From Lewinellaceae bacterium (GTDB taxonomy: Bacteria > Bacteroidota > Bacteroidia > Chitinophagales > Saprospiraceae): 64,000 bases of DNA. Positions 8,747-17,924 of this stretch are shown one piece after another. A model generated the notes under the pieces. That model was given only the letters and a program-made list of their open reading frames with translations. It was not told where the DNA came from and searched no databases. Each line of letters starts with the position of its first letter. The stretch's first letter is position 1. Position numbers and translations under genes: made by a program. The stretch lies in NCBI GenBank assembly GCA_020636155.1, contig JACJYM010000002.1, forward strand, positions 248,001 through 312,000, written 5' to 3'.

Positions 8747-9406
8747 ATGATGCTGATTAATTGTAGTATCATTGCCCCGTTTTTTAGGTGGTTGGGTTTA
8801 GGAAACTCGATCCCTGACGAAAATGAAAATTCAGATATGAAGTACTTAATTGTAGGATTGGGAAATATTGGTGCAGAATACGATGGGACACGGCATAATG
8901 TGGGTTTCGATGTCGTAGATACGATGGCAAAAAATGCCAATACAACATTCAAAATTGATACTCTGGGAAGCGTAACAGAATATAAGACTAAGGGAAGAAG
9001 TATCACTCTTCTTAAGCCTAATACCTACATGAACAGGAGTGGAAAGGCGGTGAACTATTGGATGCAAAAATTGAAAATTAATCAATCTCAACTATTGATA
9101 ATATTGGATGATCTAAACCTTGATTTTGGCAAATTGCGATTGCGAGGTGATGGTAGCGATGGTGGTCACAATGGGCTTAAAGATATCAATGCCGTATTGG
9201 GAAATCAAAAGTATGCCCGATTGAGAGTTGGAATAGGAAGTGATTTTAGAAAAGGCCAGCAAGTAAATTTTGTCTTAGGTAAGTGGGATTCCTCTGAACG
9301 TGAAAATCTAAATCAAATCCTTGAACATGCAGCCAAGAGTGCGGAGGCATTTGCAACTTTACAGTTAAAATATGCCATGGAAATTACAAATAGCTTTAAA
9401 ATATAG
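8747..9406 (+). CDS. pth: Peptidyl-tRNA hydrolase
   Basis: This enzyme frees tRNA from peptidyl-tRNAs dropped by the ribosome. Counting from the ATG at 8837 gives a standard 189-residue enzyme, with MKYLIVGLGN, catalytic His20 (TRHNVGF), Met65-Asn66 (NTYMN) and Asp92 (LDDLNLDFGKLR), then GGHNGLK. The frame opens 30 residues earlier at 8747 with a hydrophobic/Trp-containing extension (FFRWLGLGN). As I recall, similar N-terminal extensions are seen in some Bacteroidota Pth proteins, so the longer form may be real; the start is unresolved. Only 3 bases separate 8747 from the preceding stop. Confidence 0.93.
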   Translation: MMLINCSIIAPFFRWLGLGNSIPDENENSDMKYLIVGLGNIGAEYDGTRHNVGFDVVDTMAKNANTTFKIDTLGSVTEYKTKGRSITLLKPNTYMNRSGKAVNYWMQKLKINQSQLLIILDDLNLDFGKLRLRGDGSDGGHNGLKDINAVLGNQKYARLRVGIGSDFRKGQQVNFVLGKWDSSERENLNQILEHAAKSAEAFATLQLKYAMEITNSFKI

Positions 9407-9408
9407 GA

Positions 9409-10053
9409 TTAAATGATGATGAGATTGTTCTTTATTGCGAAAAGTACAAGACCAATTCGGCTCTTAACGTGAAGTTTTTGAAATAGTTCTTCCCTATAAC
9501 CGTCTACTGTTTTTGGACTTAAATTCATTATTTCTGCTATCTCTTTGTAAGTCATTTCCGAACATACATGATTTAGAAGTTCTAATTCTCGATCTTTTAA
9601 TTGTGCTAGAATGTCAGGTTTGCCTAGTATCATCTGATGCATCGCTTTAGAGGAAAGCTCGTTATTGTAATAACCATTTTCAAGTATACAGATCATGGCA
9701 TCGTGTAGCTCATCTGGGGTCACATCTTTTAGTATGTAGCCTTTGGCACCGGCTCTTAACATAGCGATGATATCATTTTCGCTGTTGTTCATCGAAAGTG
9801 CCAAAACTTTTATTTTTGGAAGGTTATTTTTAAGCCATTCTGTTGATTCTTTGCCATTCATTTTTGGCATATTGACATCCATAAGTATCAAGTCGGGGAG
9901 AGTTGGACTATGCCTTAATTTGTTTTTCATATCCTCTCCATTATGATAAATACCGAATATCTCGTAATTTTCATTTTGTGACACGAGTTCGGCTAATGCG
10001 GTGGCAAAAAGTTTATGATCGTCAACGATGGCAATTTTTCTTTTTGTTGGCAT
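9409..10053 (-). CDS. LuxR/NarL-type response regulator
   Basis: This 214-residue DNA-binding response regulator has a receiver domain (1-125) with acidic pocket DD11-12, phospho-acceptor Asp59 (ILMDVNMPKMNG) and conserved Lys in GYILKDV. It is joined to a C-terminal LuxR-type helix-turn-helix (LKDRELELLNHVCSEMTYKEIAEIMNLSPKTV; about 150-212). It is the last gene of a minus-strand run whose previous gene encodes the cognate kinase 4 bases upstream. Targets are unknown; the small protein gene at 11687-12106 directly upstream of the cluster is a candidate. Confidence 0.92.
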   Translation of the reverse strand: MPTKRKIAIVDDHKLFATALAELVSQNENYEIFGIYHNGEDMKNKLRHSPTLPDLILMDVNMPKMNGKESTEWLKNNLPKIKVLALSMNNSENDIIAMLRAGAKGYILKDVTPDELHDAMICILENGYYNNELSSKAMHQMILGKPDILAQLKDRELELLNHVCSEMTYKEIAEIMNLSPKTVDGYREELFQKLHVKSRIGLVLFAIKNNLIII

Positions 10054-10057
10054 ATTT

Positions 10058-10852
10058 TTAAGTTTTTAAGGTTAGTGAAAGGAGTGTACCCCAATTCTTT
10101 TTTGAAAGATATTCGGTAACGGCATCAATAATTTTAGCTCTATTTAAAATGTTTTTGATACCCATCCCTTCTGAATTTAATTGCATATCAAATCCATCCC
10201 CGAAGTCACGCAACTTTAAAATTAAACTATTTTCTTTAAAATTTAGGTCAACATCTATTTTTGACGTATTCGAATGTTTTATGCTATTGTTTAGAAATTC
10301 CTGTGCTATACGTAATAATATGATTTCTTTTTGTTTATCCAATTCATGATGGTAATTATTACAATTACAATTTACTTTGATTACACCCGATTTGTTGATT
10401 CTTTCACATTCGGTTTTAAGAGCTTCTTCTAAGCCCATCTTATCAATGAAATCGGAAGATAGACTGTGTGATACACCCCGTAATTCTTCAATGGCGAGCT
10501 TTAGGTGTGATTGCACATCTTGAATTTTATCACTTTGATTTACTTTTTGAAATGAAGCCAGTTGAAGATTAATAACGGATAGTAACTGCCCAATATTATC
10601 GTGTATTTCTCTTCCTACGTGAGTTAGAGTATTCTCTTGTATTTCTATAATAGAATGATGTAATTCCTTGGTGAATTCTTCCTCTTGTTGTCTTTGCTTA
10701 ATAATAAAACTCGTTTGTTTCTTTTGAATATAAAAAAGAAAAAACAGCAATAAAGTGATTAATAGCAAGAACGCTATTGTGAAAATGATAATGGCCTGAT
10801 CACAACTTAATTCAGTGGCTTCTTGGGCAGATTGTACTGTGGCTTGCTCCAT
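10058..10852 (-). CDS. HisKA_3-type sensor histidine kinase
   Basis: This 264-residue kinase has one N-terminal transmembrane helix (about 20-42), a short coiled coil, then the dimerisation/phosphoacceptor motif GREIHDNIGQLLS (His84) and an HATPase domain with N-box FLNNSIKHS and G-box DFGDGFD. This is the NarX/DegS-type family that pairs with LuxR-type regulators such as the one encoded just downstream. It has no sensory domain of its own. The preceding gene, which overlaps its start by 46 bases, encodes a multi-pass membrane protein that probably supplies sensing. Confidence 0.92.
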   Translation of the reverse strand: MEQATVQSAQEATELSCDQAIIIFTIAFLLLITLLLFFLFYIQKKQTSFIIKQRQQEEEFTKELHHSIIEIQENTLTHVGREIHDNIGQLLSVINLQLASFQKVNQSDKIQDVQSHLKLAIEELRGVSHSLSSDFIDKMGLEEALKTECERINKSGVIKVNCNCNNYHHELDKQKEIILLRIAQEFLNNSIKHSNTSKIDVDLNFKENSLILKLRDFGDGFDMQLNSEGMGIKNILNRAKIIDAVTEYLSKKNWGTLLSLTLKT

Positions 10853-11466
10853 ATAAATCCAATTACAAATAGTGAATATACCATAATATTTAATAAAAAT
10901 CGAATGAAATTTATCCTATCTTTCGGAATATCTGGTAAATTATGCTGAAATATATTAGGAAGGAAGGCAACCGAATATAACAACAAACCTAGACAGATAT
11001 AAAAGGACAAACTATCCGTAAGATGTAAAATTAACTCCGAATTAAGTACCTCTTTAAAGTAAAAGACGATGTTCAATACCATAAATAATGTCCATAAGGC
11101 GAAGTCATAAGTTGCAACTTCGTTATAAAAACTTTGCAAATAAAAGTGGTTGTAAATACTGAACAGTATAAATATGGCAATGAAAAATCTACTGATTAAT
11201 TTTAAGCTTTTTTCACTAATGAGCTGGCTACACATAATCAGTAAAATTACCATTTGTAAATGAATACCGATATTAAACATTGCCATCCAGCTACTTCCTA
11301 TAGGACCAAAAAAATGGTCAATCAATCTTGGTACTGATTCGGTCGATAAGGCAGCGATTAAAAAATAAATCATTAATCTAAAAGGTGTATCAATGAATTT
11401 TTTCCGATAAACGAGTGCAACGATTAGCGTGATTGTAATTATTATTTTAGTTCCGAGTATTAACAT
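10807..11466 (-). CDS. Multi-pass membrane protein of the two-component cluster
   Basis: This 219-residue integral membrane protein has about seven hydrophobic segments (roughly 2-20, 28-45, 65-85, 92-110, 120-140, 150-170, 190-207) and no enzymatic motif. It overlaps the kinase start by 46 bases, so the two are translationally coupled. The arrangement looks like a seven-helix sensor kinase split into a membrane half and a kinase half. The sensing role is inferred from context only. No known domain is recognisable. Confidence 0.75.
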   Translation of the reverse strand: MLILGTKIIITITLIVALVYRKKFIDTPFRLMIYFLIAALSTESVPRLIDHFFGPIGSSWMAMFNIGIHLQMVILLIMCSQLISEKSLKLISRFFIAIFILFSIYNHFYLQSFYNEVATYDFALWTLFMVLNIVFYFKEVLNSELILHLTDSLSFYICLGLLLYSVAFLPNIFQHNLPDIPKDRINFIRFLLNIMVYSLFVIGFIWSKPQYNLPKKPLN

Positions 11467-11686
11467 TTAAGCAATATTAAATTCTAAACGAATGGGGCTA
11501 TTTAATATTTAGATCGATAAATGTAAAAAAGATTTATGTAATCTTTCTTAAAGTTAGTTCGATAAAGCATTAATTCTACCTACGTAAAAAATTTATGTTA
11601 TGATTTAGTCGTGTTAGAATCTAAATTTTCAAAATATTAGTAGCCCAAATTAAAAAAAAATACAGTCCCAAAAATTTTTAATACCT

Positions 11687-12106
11687 CTACCTACCACAAC
11701 AATCGTTGAAATCTAAAACCAATAAATCTGTTGCTAGATTGGCAGGTGCATTTTCTGACGTTACGAAGCAAGGAATGAAAAGTAGAGACTGCCTATATAC
11801 ACTGCTACCGCTAACTTGTTTTGCTCCTAACGCAATATTTACCTGGTTAATTGTCAAATTATTTGTGGTCGCATAATTTTTCAATAACTGAAAATAATCT
11901 TTAATTAAATCAGTTTCAAAATTAAAATTACTATTGTCGCTCGTGGGGACTTGAGTGGAATTTCTGTTATCATAATTGCTAATAAGCGTTTTTGCATCGG
12001 TTAAGCAAATTAACTTGCTACTCAAGCTAGGTGGTGTAGAATTACTGCGATAAAATGCACTGCTGCTAAGTCCTAAATTGTTAAAAACTTCCTGAATAGT
12101 TGCCAT
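11687..12106 (-). CDS. Small Cys-tailed protein of unknown function
   Basis: This 139-residue protein has no signal peptide or membrane helix. It is polar in the first 60 residues (CLTDAKTLISNYDN), has a helical middle (DLIKDYFQLLKNYA), then VNIALGA, a beta-like LLFIPCF, and ends in NDCCGR. The layout resembles the protein at 41175-41717: both have an early 'T..A..L..N' segment, a D-L/LL helix, a short beta pair and a terminal Cys pair. I believe both belong to a family of uncharacterised Bacteroidota small proteins. It lies 220 bases upstream of the two-component cluster on the same strand and may be its target. No function can be assigned. Confidence 0.65.
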   Translation of the reverse strand: MATIQEVFNNLGLSSSAFYRSNSTPPSLSSKLICLTDAKTLISNYDNRNSTQVPTSDNSNFNFETDLIKDYFQLLKNYATTNNLTINQVNIALGAKQVSGSSVYRQSLLFIPCFVTSENAPANLATDLLVLDFNDCCGR

Positions 12107-12339
12107 AATAAATTTGTTTTAAGTTTTAATTAAAATGTGTTTGAATATTGTAAAAATAATAATGTTAGATCTAAAAAAATTAAACGTGAATAAGAAAGGG
12201 GAAAAATCCCCCAAGGAAGAAATCATCAAATAAATTTTAATTATTAATAAACCACATATTTATATTGCATGTAGAAATGCACTTAACGTGTGGAAATAAT
12301 AAAAATAAATCGTACTTTTAGACAATAAATTAGATTCGA

Positions 12340-15300
12340 TTGATTCAGGTTTTTAAATATCTTGCTCTCGTATTGGCTGTTTTTTGTTTCTCCTTTATCC
12401 AAGCCCAAAGTTTTGATACAGAGTTTGGTAAGAATAGGGTACAATACAATGACGATTTCAAATACTGGAGTAGGTACGAGACCGCAAGTTTTATCACCTA
12501 TTGGTATGGAAAGTCCAAAATGGTTGCCAGAACGGTGATGCCATTAGCAGAGATGGATCATTCTGAGATTCAATCCATCATTGAGCATCGAATCAATGAT
12601 AAAATTGAAATTTTAGTCTATTCCGACCTTTCTGACTTAAAGCAAAGCAACATCGGCAGTGAACAATCATTTACGAGTATCACGGGTCAAACTAAGATTG
12701 TGGGTAATAAAATGTTCGTTTATTTTGACGGTGATCATCAACATCTTCGTCAGATGATAAGGGAGGGAATAGCCACAGTCTATATCAATGCGATGATATT
12801 CGGTTCTGATATTCAGGAGATTGTGCAAAATGCAGTATTGTTGAATTTGCCCCCGTGGTACAAGAGTGGCTTGGTAAGTTATGTGGGAAGTAATTGGGAT
12901 TTTTTAGTGGATGACGAGCTTCGAGAGATATTAGACCGTCATGACGGGTATGATGATTTTGAGAAATTAAGTGCCGATTATCCTAGGTTGGCGGGTCATA
13001 GTATGTGGTATTATATCAGTCAGCAATATGGAAAATCGGCCATATCCAACATACTCTATCTGACTAAAATTTCTAGGTCATTGGATAATGCTCTCGACTA
13101 TACACTCAATGCAAATTACAAACAACTTCAAAAGGAATGGCGCAGTTTTTACCAAAAAAAATACGAGGCAGAAAATGGAAAATTTGAATCTAAATCTGGA
13201 AAACTAATACTTCTTAAAAACAAAGATTACGTTCCGGTGAGTACTCTTTCGTACAATCCTATTGGCACTTTATTGGCTTATGCCTACAATGAAATAGGTA
13301 AAATCAGGGTGGATGTATTAAATCCAAAAACCAAAGAGTCCAAAACGATATTTAAGTATGGATACAAGAACAGCATTCAAGAAACCGACTATAATTATCC
13401 CAAATTGTGCTGGAGCAATGATGGCAAAACCCTCTCTTTACTGTACGATAAGCGAGATCGAATTTATCTAAGAAAATATGATGTCGATACCTGGAAATAC
13501 ATAGAACAAGTGCTTCCAGAGGACTTCCACCGGGTCTATAGCATGGATTACATTGATGAGAAACACTATCTTTTTGCTGCCAATACCGATGGGTTTAGTG
13601 ACTTGTATAATTATGATGCCCAATATCGAAATTTTGAAAGAATCACCACTGATTTTTATGATGACTTAGATGCCATTATAGGCGAAAAAAATGGTCATCA
13701 AGGAATATATTTTAGATCTAACCGAACTCATGATCACATTTTTCCAGAGGAATTTGACACGATTTTGTCAATCGGGGATTTTGACCTATTCTTTTATGAC
13801 CTCGAGTCGTCAAATGGGAGCTTACAAAGATTGACTAAAACAAAATCTGTAAATGAAAAACTGCCAATCCAAATCGGCGAGAAGATATATTTTATAAGTA
13901 ATGAATCAGGTATTAATAACGAGTACGTTTATGATTTAAATACTGAAGAAATAAGTTCAGTGACCAATCTCGATCGTAATATCATCATTCATCACGGTGC
14001 TAAGAATAGCTCCAAGCTGTCGTATATGATGTACAATGATGGAGCTTATCAGATTTTCAGCTTGAATGTTGACGGACTGGAACCCGTAAGAGTGAGTATG
14101 ACAGATTTTAGACTGTCCTTATTGGTGCAGAATAAATTTGATAATGTATTGAAGGAACTTAAAGAATCCAAATCCGATACGATACCATCGGGTATGAAGT
14201 TTCAAAGTAAGTGGGAAGACCCACAAGTATTAGAGGTGATAAGTGAAGAGGATAAGGGGGCATCAAACAATATTTTTTCTATCGGAGCATCCAATGAGGT
14301 TAATGAAGATTTTGAATTTCCAAAGTACAAACATAGCCAGACTATTGCGGCAGGATTAAAATTTCGACTTGATAATTTTGTGATAAAGGCAGATAATGAA
14401 GTGCTTTTTGAAGGATTAGAATCATTTACCGGTGATCGAGAGGAGTTGTCTCAACGACCTTTAGGTGTACTTTTGAAATCCACGATTAAAGATTTATTTG
14501 AGGATTATGTCATAGAAGGTGGTATGAGATTGCCTACGACATTTGATGGGTCAGAGTATTTTTTGACATTCGAACGGAAAAAGACACTGATTGACAAAAA
14601 ATATATTTTGTACCGAAAGTCGCAGACCCTGCAATCTCAGGACATTTTGAACCCTCTGGCATCCACCAAAAAACAAGTATTGCTGGGAATGTATCAACTG
14701 AAATACCCACTGGATGTCTATACCAGCATCCGTGCCACTGGAATGCTGCGGTTTGATAAGTTTTTTTATAGTTCAGTTGACAACAATTCTTTTTTTCAAC
14801 CTTTTGTCAATGAAAAAAGGGTAGGGATTAAGATTGAATACGTTTTTGATAACACTTTGGATTTTAGTAATAATATACTGCATGGAACTCGATACAAGGT
14901 CTATTCAGAAATTATGAATCAATTTAATTTCGAATTTTCGGATGGTATAAATGTCAATTTTAACCAAGGATTGACCTACTCAATTGGTATGGACTTTAGA
15001 CATTATATCCCCATTCTTAAAAAATCTGTGTTGGCATTGCGAGCGACAGGTGCCATGTCTTTTGGTAATAAACCTATATTATACATACTAGGTGGTGTCA
15101 ATAACTGGCTTTTGCCAAAATATGACTACTCGATTGCCGTGGCAGATAAAGATTTTTCTTTTAAAAACTATGCTCCCAATCTACGAGGTTTTGACTACAA
15201 TATCAGGAATGGGACAAGATTCGTTTTAGGAAATGTCGAGTTCAGAGTACCATTATTTCAGTACCTCTTACGAGCCAATACAGGAGCCGCCTTTTTTAGA

Positions 15301-15576
15301 AACTTCCAATTCGTCATGTTTTGTGACCTTGGTACAGCTTGGTATGGTAGTGGACCTTTCGATAGTGAGAACCCAATAAATAGTGCAACGGTCGAGGCAC
15401 CACCCGCAGTGACCATCCATGTTCAATATTATCGAGATCCCTTGGTTGTAGGTTATGGTGCTGGGGTGAGAACTACCGTTTTAGGGTATTTTTTGAAGCT
15501 GGACTATGGCAAGGGAATTGACACGAGATTGACTGGCAATGGGAAATGGTACTTGACCATGGGATTAGATTTTTAA
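12340..15576 (+). CDS. TolB-propeller protein with C-terminal outer-membrane barrel
   Basis: This is a large (1078 residues) secreted protein. The signal peptide covers about 1-22 (FIQAQ). The region about 25-280 resembles peptidase-MA-like domains (LRQMIREGIATVY, LPPWYKSGLVSYVG) but lacks a clear HExxH. Residues about 285-600 read as a TolB-like beta propeller with repeated 'W(S)xDGKxLxxxYDxx' segments (SNDGKTLSLLYDKRD). Residues about 690-1078 look like a surface-antigen/BamA-like barrel ending in LTMGLDF, with the terminal Phe used for BAM assembly. Start is TTG at 12340. Proteins of this layout are common and uncharacterised in Bacteroidota; a role in outer-membrane transport or assembly is inferred. 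Confidence 0.75.
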   Translation: MIQVFKYLALVLAVFCFSFIQAQSFDTEFGKNRVQYNDDFKYWSRYETASFITYWYGKSKMVARTVMPLAEMDHSEIQSIIEHRINDKIEILVYSDLSDLKQSNIGSEQSFTSITGQTKIVGNKMFVYFDGDHQHLRQMIREGIATVYINAMIFGSDIQEIVQNAVLLNLPPWYKSGLVSYVGSNWDFLVDDELREILDRHDGYDDFEKLSADYPRLAGHSMWYYISQQYGKSAISNILYLTKISRSLDNALDYTLNANYKQLQKEWRSFYQKKYEAENGKFESKSGKLILLKNKDYVPVSTLSYNPIGTLLAYAYNEIGKIRVDVLNPKTKESKTIFKYGYKNSIQETDYNYPKLCWSNDGKTLSLLYDKRDRIYLRKYDVDTWKYIEQVLPEDFHRVYSMDYIDEKHYLFAANTDGFSDLYNYDAQYRNFERITTDFYDDLDAIIGEKNGHQGIYFRSNRTHDHIFPEEFDTILSIGDFDLFFYDLESSNGSLQRLTKTKSVNEKLPIQIGEKIYFISNESGINNEYVYDLNTEEISSVTNLDRNIIIHHGAKNSSKLSYMMYNDGAYQIFSLNVDGLEPVRVSMTDFRLSLLVQNKFDNVLKELKESKSDTIPSGMKFQSKWEDPQVLEVISEEDKGASNNIFSIGASNEVNEDFEFPKYKHSQTIAAGLKFRLDNFVIKADNEVLFEGLESFTGDREELSQRPLGVLLKSTIKDLFEDYVIEGGMRLPTTFDGSEYFLTFERKKTLIDKKYILYRKSQTLQSQDILNPLASTKKQVLLGMYQLKYPLDVYTSIRATGMLRFDKFFYSSVDNNSFFQPFVNEKRVGIKIEYVFDNTLDFSNNILHGTRYKVYSEIMNQFNFEFSDGINVNFNQGLTYSIGMDFRHYIPILKKSVLALRATGAMSFGNKPILYILGGVNNWLLPKYDYSIAVADKDFSFKNYAPNLRGFDYNIRNGTRFVLGNVEFRVPLFQYLLRANTGAAFFRNFQFVMFCDLGTAWYGSGPFDSENPINSATVEAPPAVTIHVQYYRDPLVVGYGAGVRTTVLGYFLKLDYGKGIDTRLTGNGKWYLTMGLDF

Positions 15577-15703
15577 TTTCAAAAGAGATAATATTATTTT
15601 GAAAATTTCGTCACAGTTCTTAGAATTAACTTTTATGGGAAATATTTCATGTATCGAAAAAATCAAATACTCTGTAATGAGTCATACATTTATCCAAAAT
15701 TTA

Positions 15704-15711
15704 TACCTTTG
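15704..15711 (+). promoter_or_regulatory. -7 promoter element for the Ca/Na antiporter gene
   Basis: TACCTTTG fits TAnnTTTG and is 21 bases before the TTG start at 15733. No -33 TTG at the usual distance. Confidence 0.5.
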
Positions 15712-15732
15712 ATATTCTAAATCAGAGATGAC

Positions 15733-16656
15733 TTGATAATTCAGATACTTATTTTTATAGTAAGTCTTGCAGTACTGCTGAAAGCTGCAGATTGGTTTAT
15801 AGAATCAGCAGAAGCCATTGGGTTGAGTTTTGGAATTCCATCCTTTGTGATAGGGATTACCATCGTTGCATTTGGGACTTCTTTACCAGAATTGGCGACC
15901 AGCATTGCCAGTGTCTATTCAGGAAAGAGTGATGTGGTCATTGGAAATGTAGTCGGTAGTAATATTACCAATATCCTATTGGTGTTAGGTTTTACGGCCT
16001 TCGTCGGTAAAAAGATCGTCCTAGATTTTGACATTATGGATATCGATATGCCTATGCTATTTGCTTCGGCCTTTTTCCTATACATTGCGGTGATGGATCA
16101 GCATTTGAGTATCTTAGAAGCCATCTTATTTTTAGTAGCACTATCTATATTTTTAGCCAATTCCTTTACCGGTGATAATAAGTCCGAGAAAGTAGAAAGA
16201 GAGCCTGTGTCAGGTAGGACTTGGTTGTTTTTTTTACTTGGAGGAGTTTTGGTTTATTTTGGCAGTACTTATACCATTGACTCCTTGATTAAAATTTCTG
16301 AGTCACTGTCGATTGACCCTTATTTTATATCTATTATCGTCTTAGCATTGGGTACTTCGTTGCCGGAGCTAGTAGTTAGTGTCAGCGCTGCCAAAAAGGG
16401 CAAAACGAGTATAGCTGTTGGCAACATACTTGGTTCCAATATCTTTAATTCTTATGCTGTGATGGCTATTCCTCGGTTCTTTGGCGATCTAAAAATTCCT
16501 GATGAAAGCATTTCTTTTCACATGCCGTTTATGATTGCAGCCACGATGTTATTTGCTATTATGTGCATTAGTGGGAGGATTTCAAAATGGGAGGGAGCGA
16601 TACTTTTAGTGTTATACACATATTTTATTGGTGAGCAAGTCAGCTCATTACTTTGA
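15733..16656 (+). CDS. CaCA-family calcium/sodium antiporter
   Basis: This is an inner-membrane cation exchanger of 307 residues with about ten transmembrane helices. The two inverted alpha-repeats typical of the YrbG/CaCA family are clear: AFGTSLPELATS (from about 47, with ion-binding Glu53) followed by GNVVGSNITNILLVLG, and LALGTSLPELVVS (about 204) followed by GNILGSNIFNSYAVM. It should exchange Ca2+ (or K+) for Na+ or H+. Start is TTG at 15733; the ATG at 15728 is in another frame and stops at once. The gene appears monocistronic with its own -7 element. Confidence 0.92.
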   Translation: MIIQILIFIVSLAVLLKAADWFIESAEAIGLSFGIPSFVIGITIVAFGTSLPELATSIASVYSGKSDVVIGNVVGSNITNILLVLGFTAFVGKKIVLDFDIMDIDMPMLFASAFFLYIAVMDQHLSILEAILFLVALSIFLANSFTGDNKSEKVEREPVSGRTWLFFLLGGVLVYFGSTYTIDSLIKISESLSIDPYFISIIVLALGTSLPELVVSVSAAKKGKTSIAVGNILGSNIFNSYAVMAIPRFFGDLKIPDESISFHMPFMIAATMLFAIMCISGRISKWEGAILLVLYTYFIGEQVSSLL

Positions 16657-16720
16657 CGAATCAAGATCATTAAAAATTTCTATTTAAAAATTATTTAATA
16701 TTCACTTAATATTGTAGTTT

Positions 16721-16728
16721 TACCTTTG
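16721..16728 (+). promoter_or_regulatory. -7 promoter element for the first tandem cargo gene
   Basis: TACCTTTG fits TAnnTTTG and predicts a leader of about 45-50 bases before the ATG at 16779. Confidence 0.5.
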
Positions 16729-16778
16729 CAATACCCTAAAAAGCCAAGTAATTGATTAATTATTAAAACCAACCAATT

Positions 16779-17762
16779 ATGAGGTCATTTTTTACGTATT
16801 TTTTATTTCTTCAATCTATTATTTTATATTCTCAATCTTTTGATCTAGGAAGTCAAATTACGAACGGAGTCACCACTGGCGGATGTGAATCAGGTTGCCA
16901 ATTAGCAGGATGGTGTGATCCAGTAGGTACGGGCAACCATGCAGTTACTACTTCTACAATGAATATTACAGTTCCTGCTGGAGAATTTTTAAGTATGACG
17001 ATAACTTCTAACAATGATTGTCCCGCTTCGGGTCTCGATGGTGGCGACGGTGTAACAGTCAATGGTGTAAGCACAGGGACATATACAAGTAATGCACAGG
17101 TCAATTATACAGGTTGTTTTGAAAATAATTCTACTTCAGATTATGATGTACCAGTAAGCCTAATTTCTAACAGAAGGGACGAAACAGTCCATGTAGATTA
17201 CACGATTACTTCAACTGATCCTGGCACTTGTGCCTTATTGCCCGTTAAATATATTTCTTTTACTGGTAGAGATGAAACAAAAAGAAATATTCTAAATTGG
17301 GAAACGGCCTCAGAGGTGAATAATTCTCATTTTGTTGTGGAGAAATCTACAGATGGGTTGGAATTTGTAAAAATTGGAGAAGTTCAAGGAAGGGGATTTA
17401 CACAGAATAGGGAAAAATATGAATATGTTGATGAGGATGTGAATTCAACGGTATCTTTTTATCAATTGAGACAAGTCGATTTTGATGGAAATTTTTCTTT
17501 ATCCTTTATAGTAATTGTTGTGAGTGATTATTTTAAAAACAGCCTTAGAATAGGATATAATTCATCAGATAATAATTTGTTTATTGACGGAATGACGGAT
17601 ACTAGCAAGCTAAATATTTTTAATATTTCTGGACAGGTTGTTTATGATAACATAATCTCCGAAGAAAAAACGTTATCTCTGGATTTTTTACATAGCGGTA
17701 TATATGTAGCACAAATAATTCAAAATGGCTTTCAAAAAACCCTTCGTTTTGTTGTGCCTTAA
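16779..17762 (+). CDS. T9SS cargo protein, first of a tandem pair
   Basis: This 327-residue secreted protein has a signal peptide (about 1-19, ending LYSQS). A Cys- and Thr-rich beta-type N-terminal domain (about 20-150) contains several paired cysteines (GGCESGCQLAGWCD). Next comes the common Bacteroidota pre-sorting domain (LPVKYISFTGRD, NWETASEVNNSHFVVEKS, FYQLRQVDFDG; about 155-245). It ends with a type A sorting domain (LNIFNISGQVVYDN to RFVVP). The following gene shares the last two domains and a similar leader sequence. Its function is unknown; binding or adhesion is plausible. Confidence 0.75.
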   Translation: MRSFFTYFLFLQSIILYSQSFDLGSQITNGVTTGGCESGCQLAGWCDPVGTGNHAVTTSTMNITVPAGEFLSMTITSNNDCPASGLDGGDGVTVNGVSTGTYTSNAQVNYTGCFENNSTSDYDVPVSLISNRRDETVHVDYTITSTDPGTCALLPVKYISFTGRDETKRNILNWETASEVNNSHFVVEKSTDGLEFVKIGEVQGRGFTQNREKYEYVDEDVNSTVSFYQLRQVDFDGNFSLSFIVIVVSDYFKNSLRIGYNSSDNNLFIDGMTDTSKLNIFNISGQVVYDNIISEEKTLSLDFLHSGIYVAQIIQNGFQKTLRFVVP

Positions 17763-17876
17763 ATAGTTTCAGCTGGTATTTATTAGTTATTTAAGGTAAT
17801 TTTAAATAATTATTAAATCTTAAATACATAGTAATTTTTTTTAAGAATGTAAGGATTTATTCATTTCTTTGATCTT

Positions 17877-17893
17877 GATATCCTAAGGATATC
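17877..17893. promoter_or_regulatory. 17-base palindrome upstream of the second cargo gene
   Basis: An 8-bp inverted repeat (GATATCCT / AGGATATC) around a single A lies 31 bases before the ATG at 17925. It could be an operator or a leader hairpin; there is no direct evidence for either. Confidence 0.4.
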
Positions 17894-17924
17894 GTAATGA
17901 TTAATAACTAAAACCAAACTGAAA

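Noticed and set aside
12194..12213. Small GGGG/CCCC hairpin as a terminator
   Set aside because: Only about four GC pairs and no T-run on the relevant strand.
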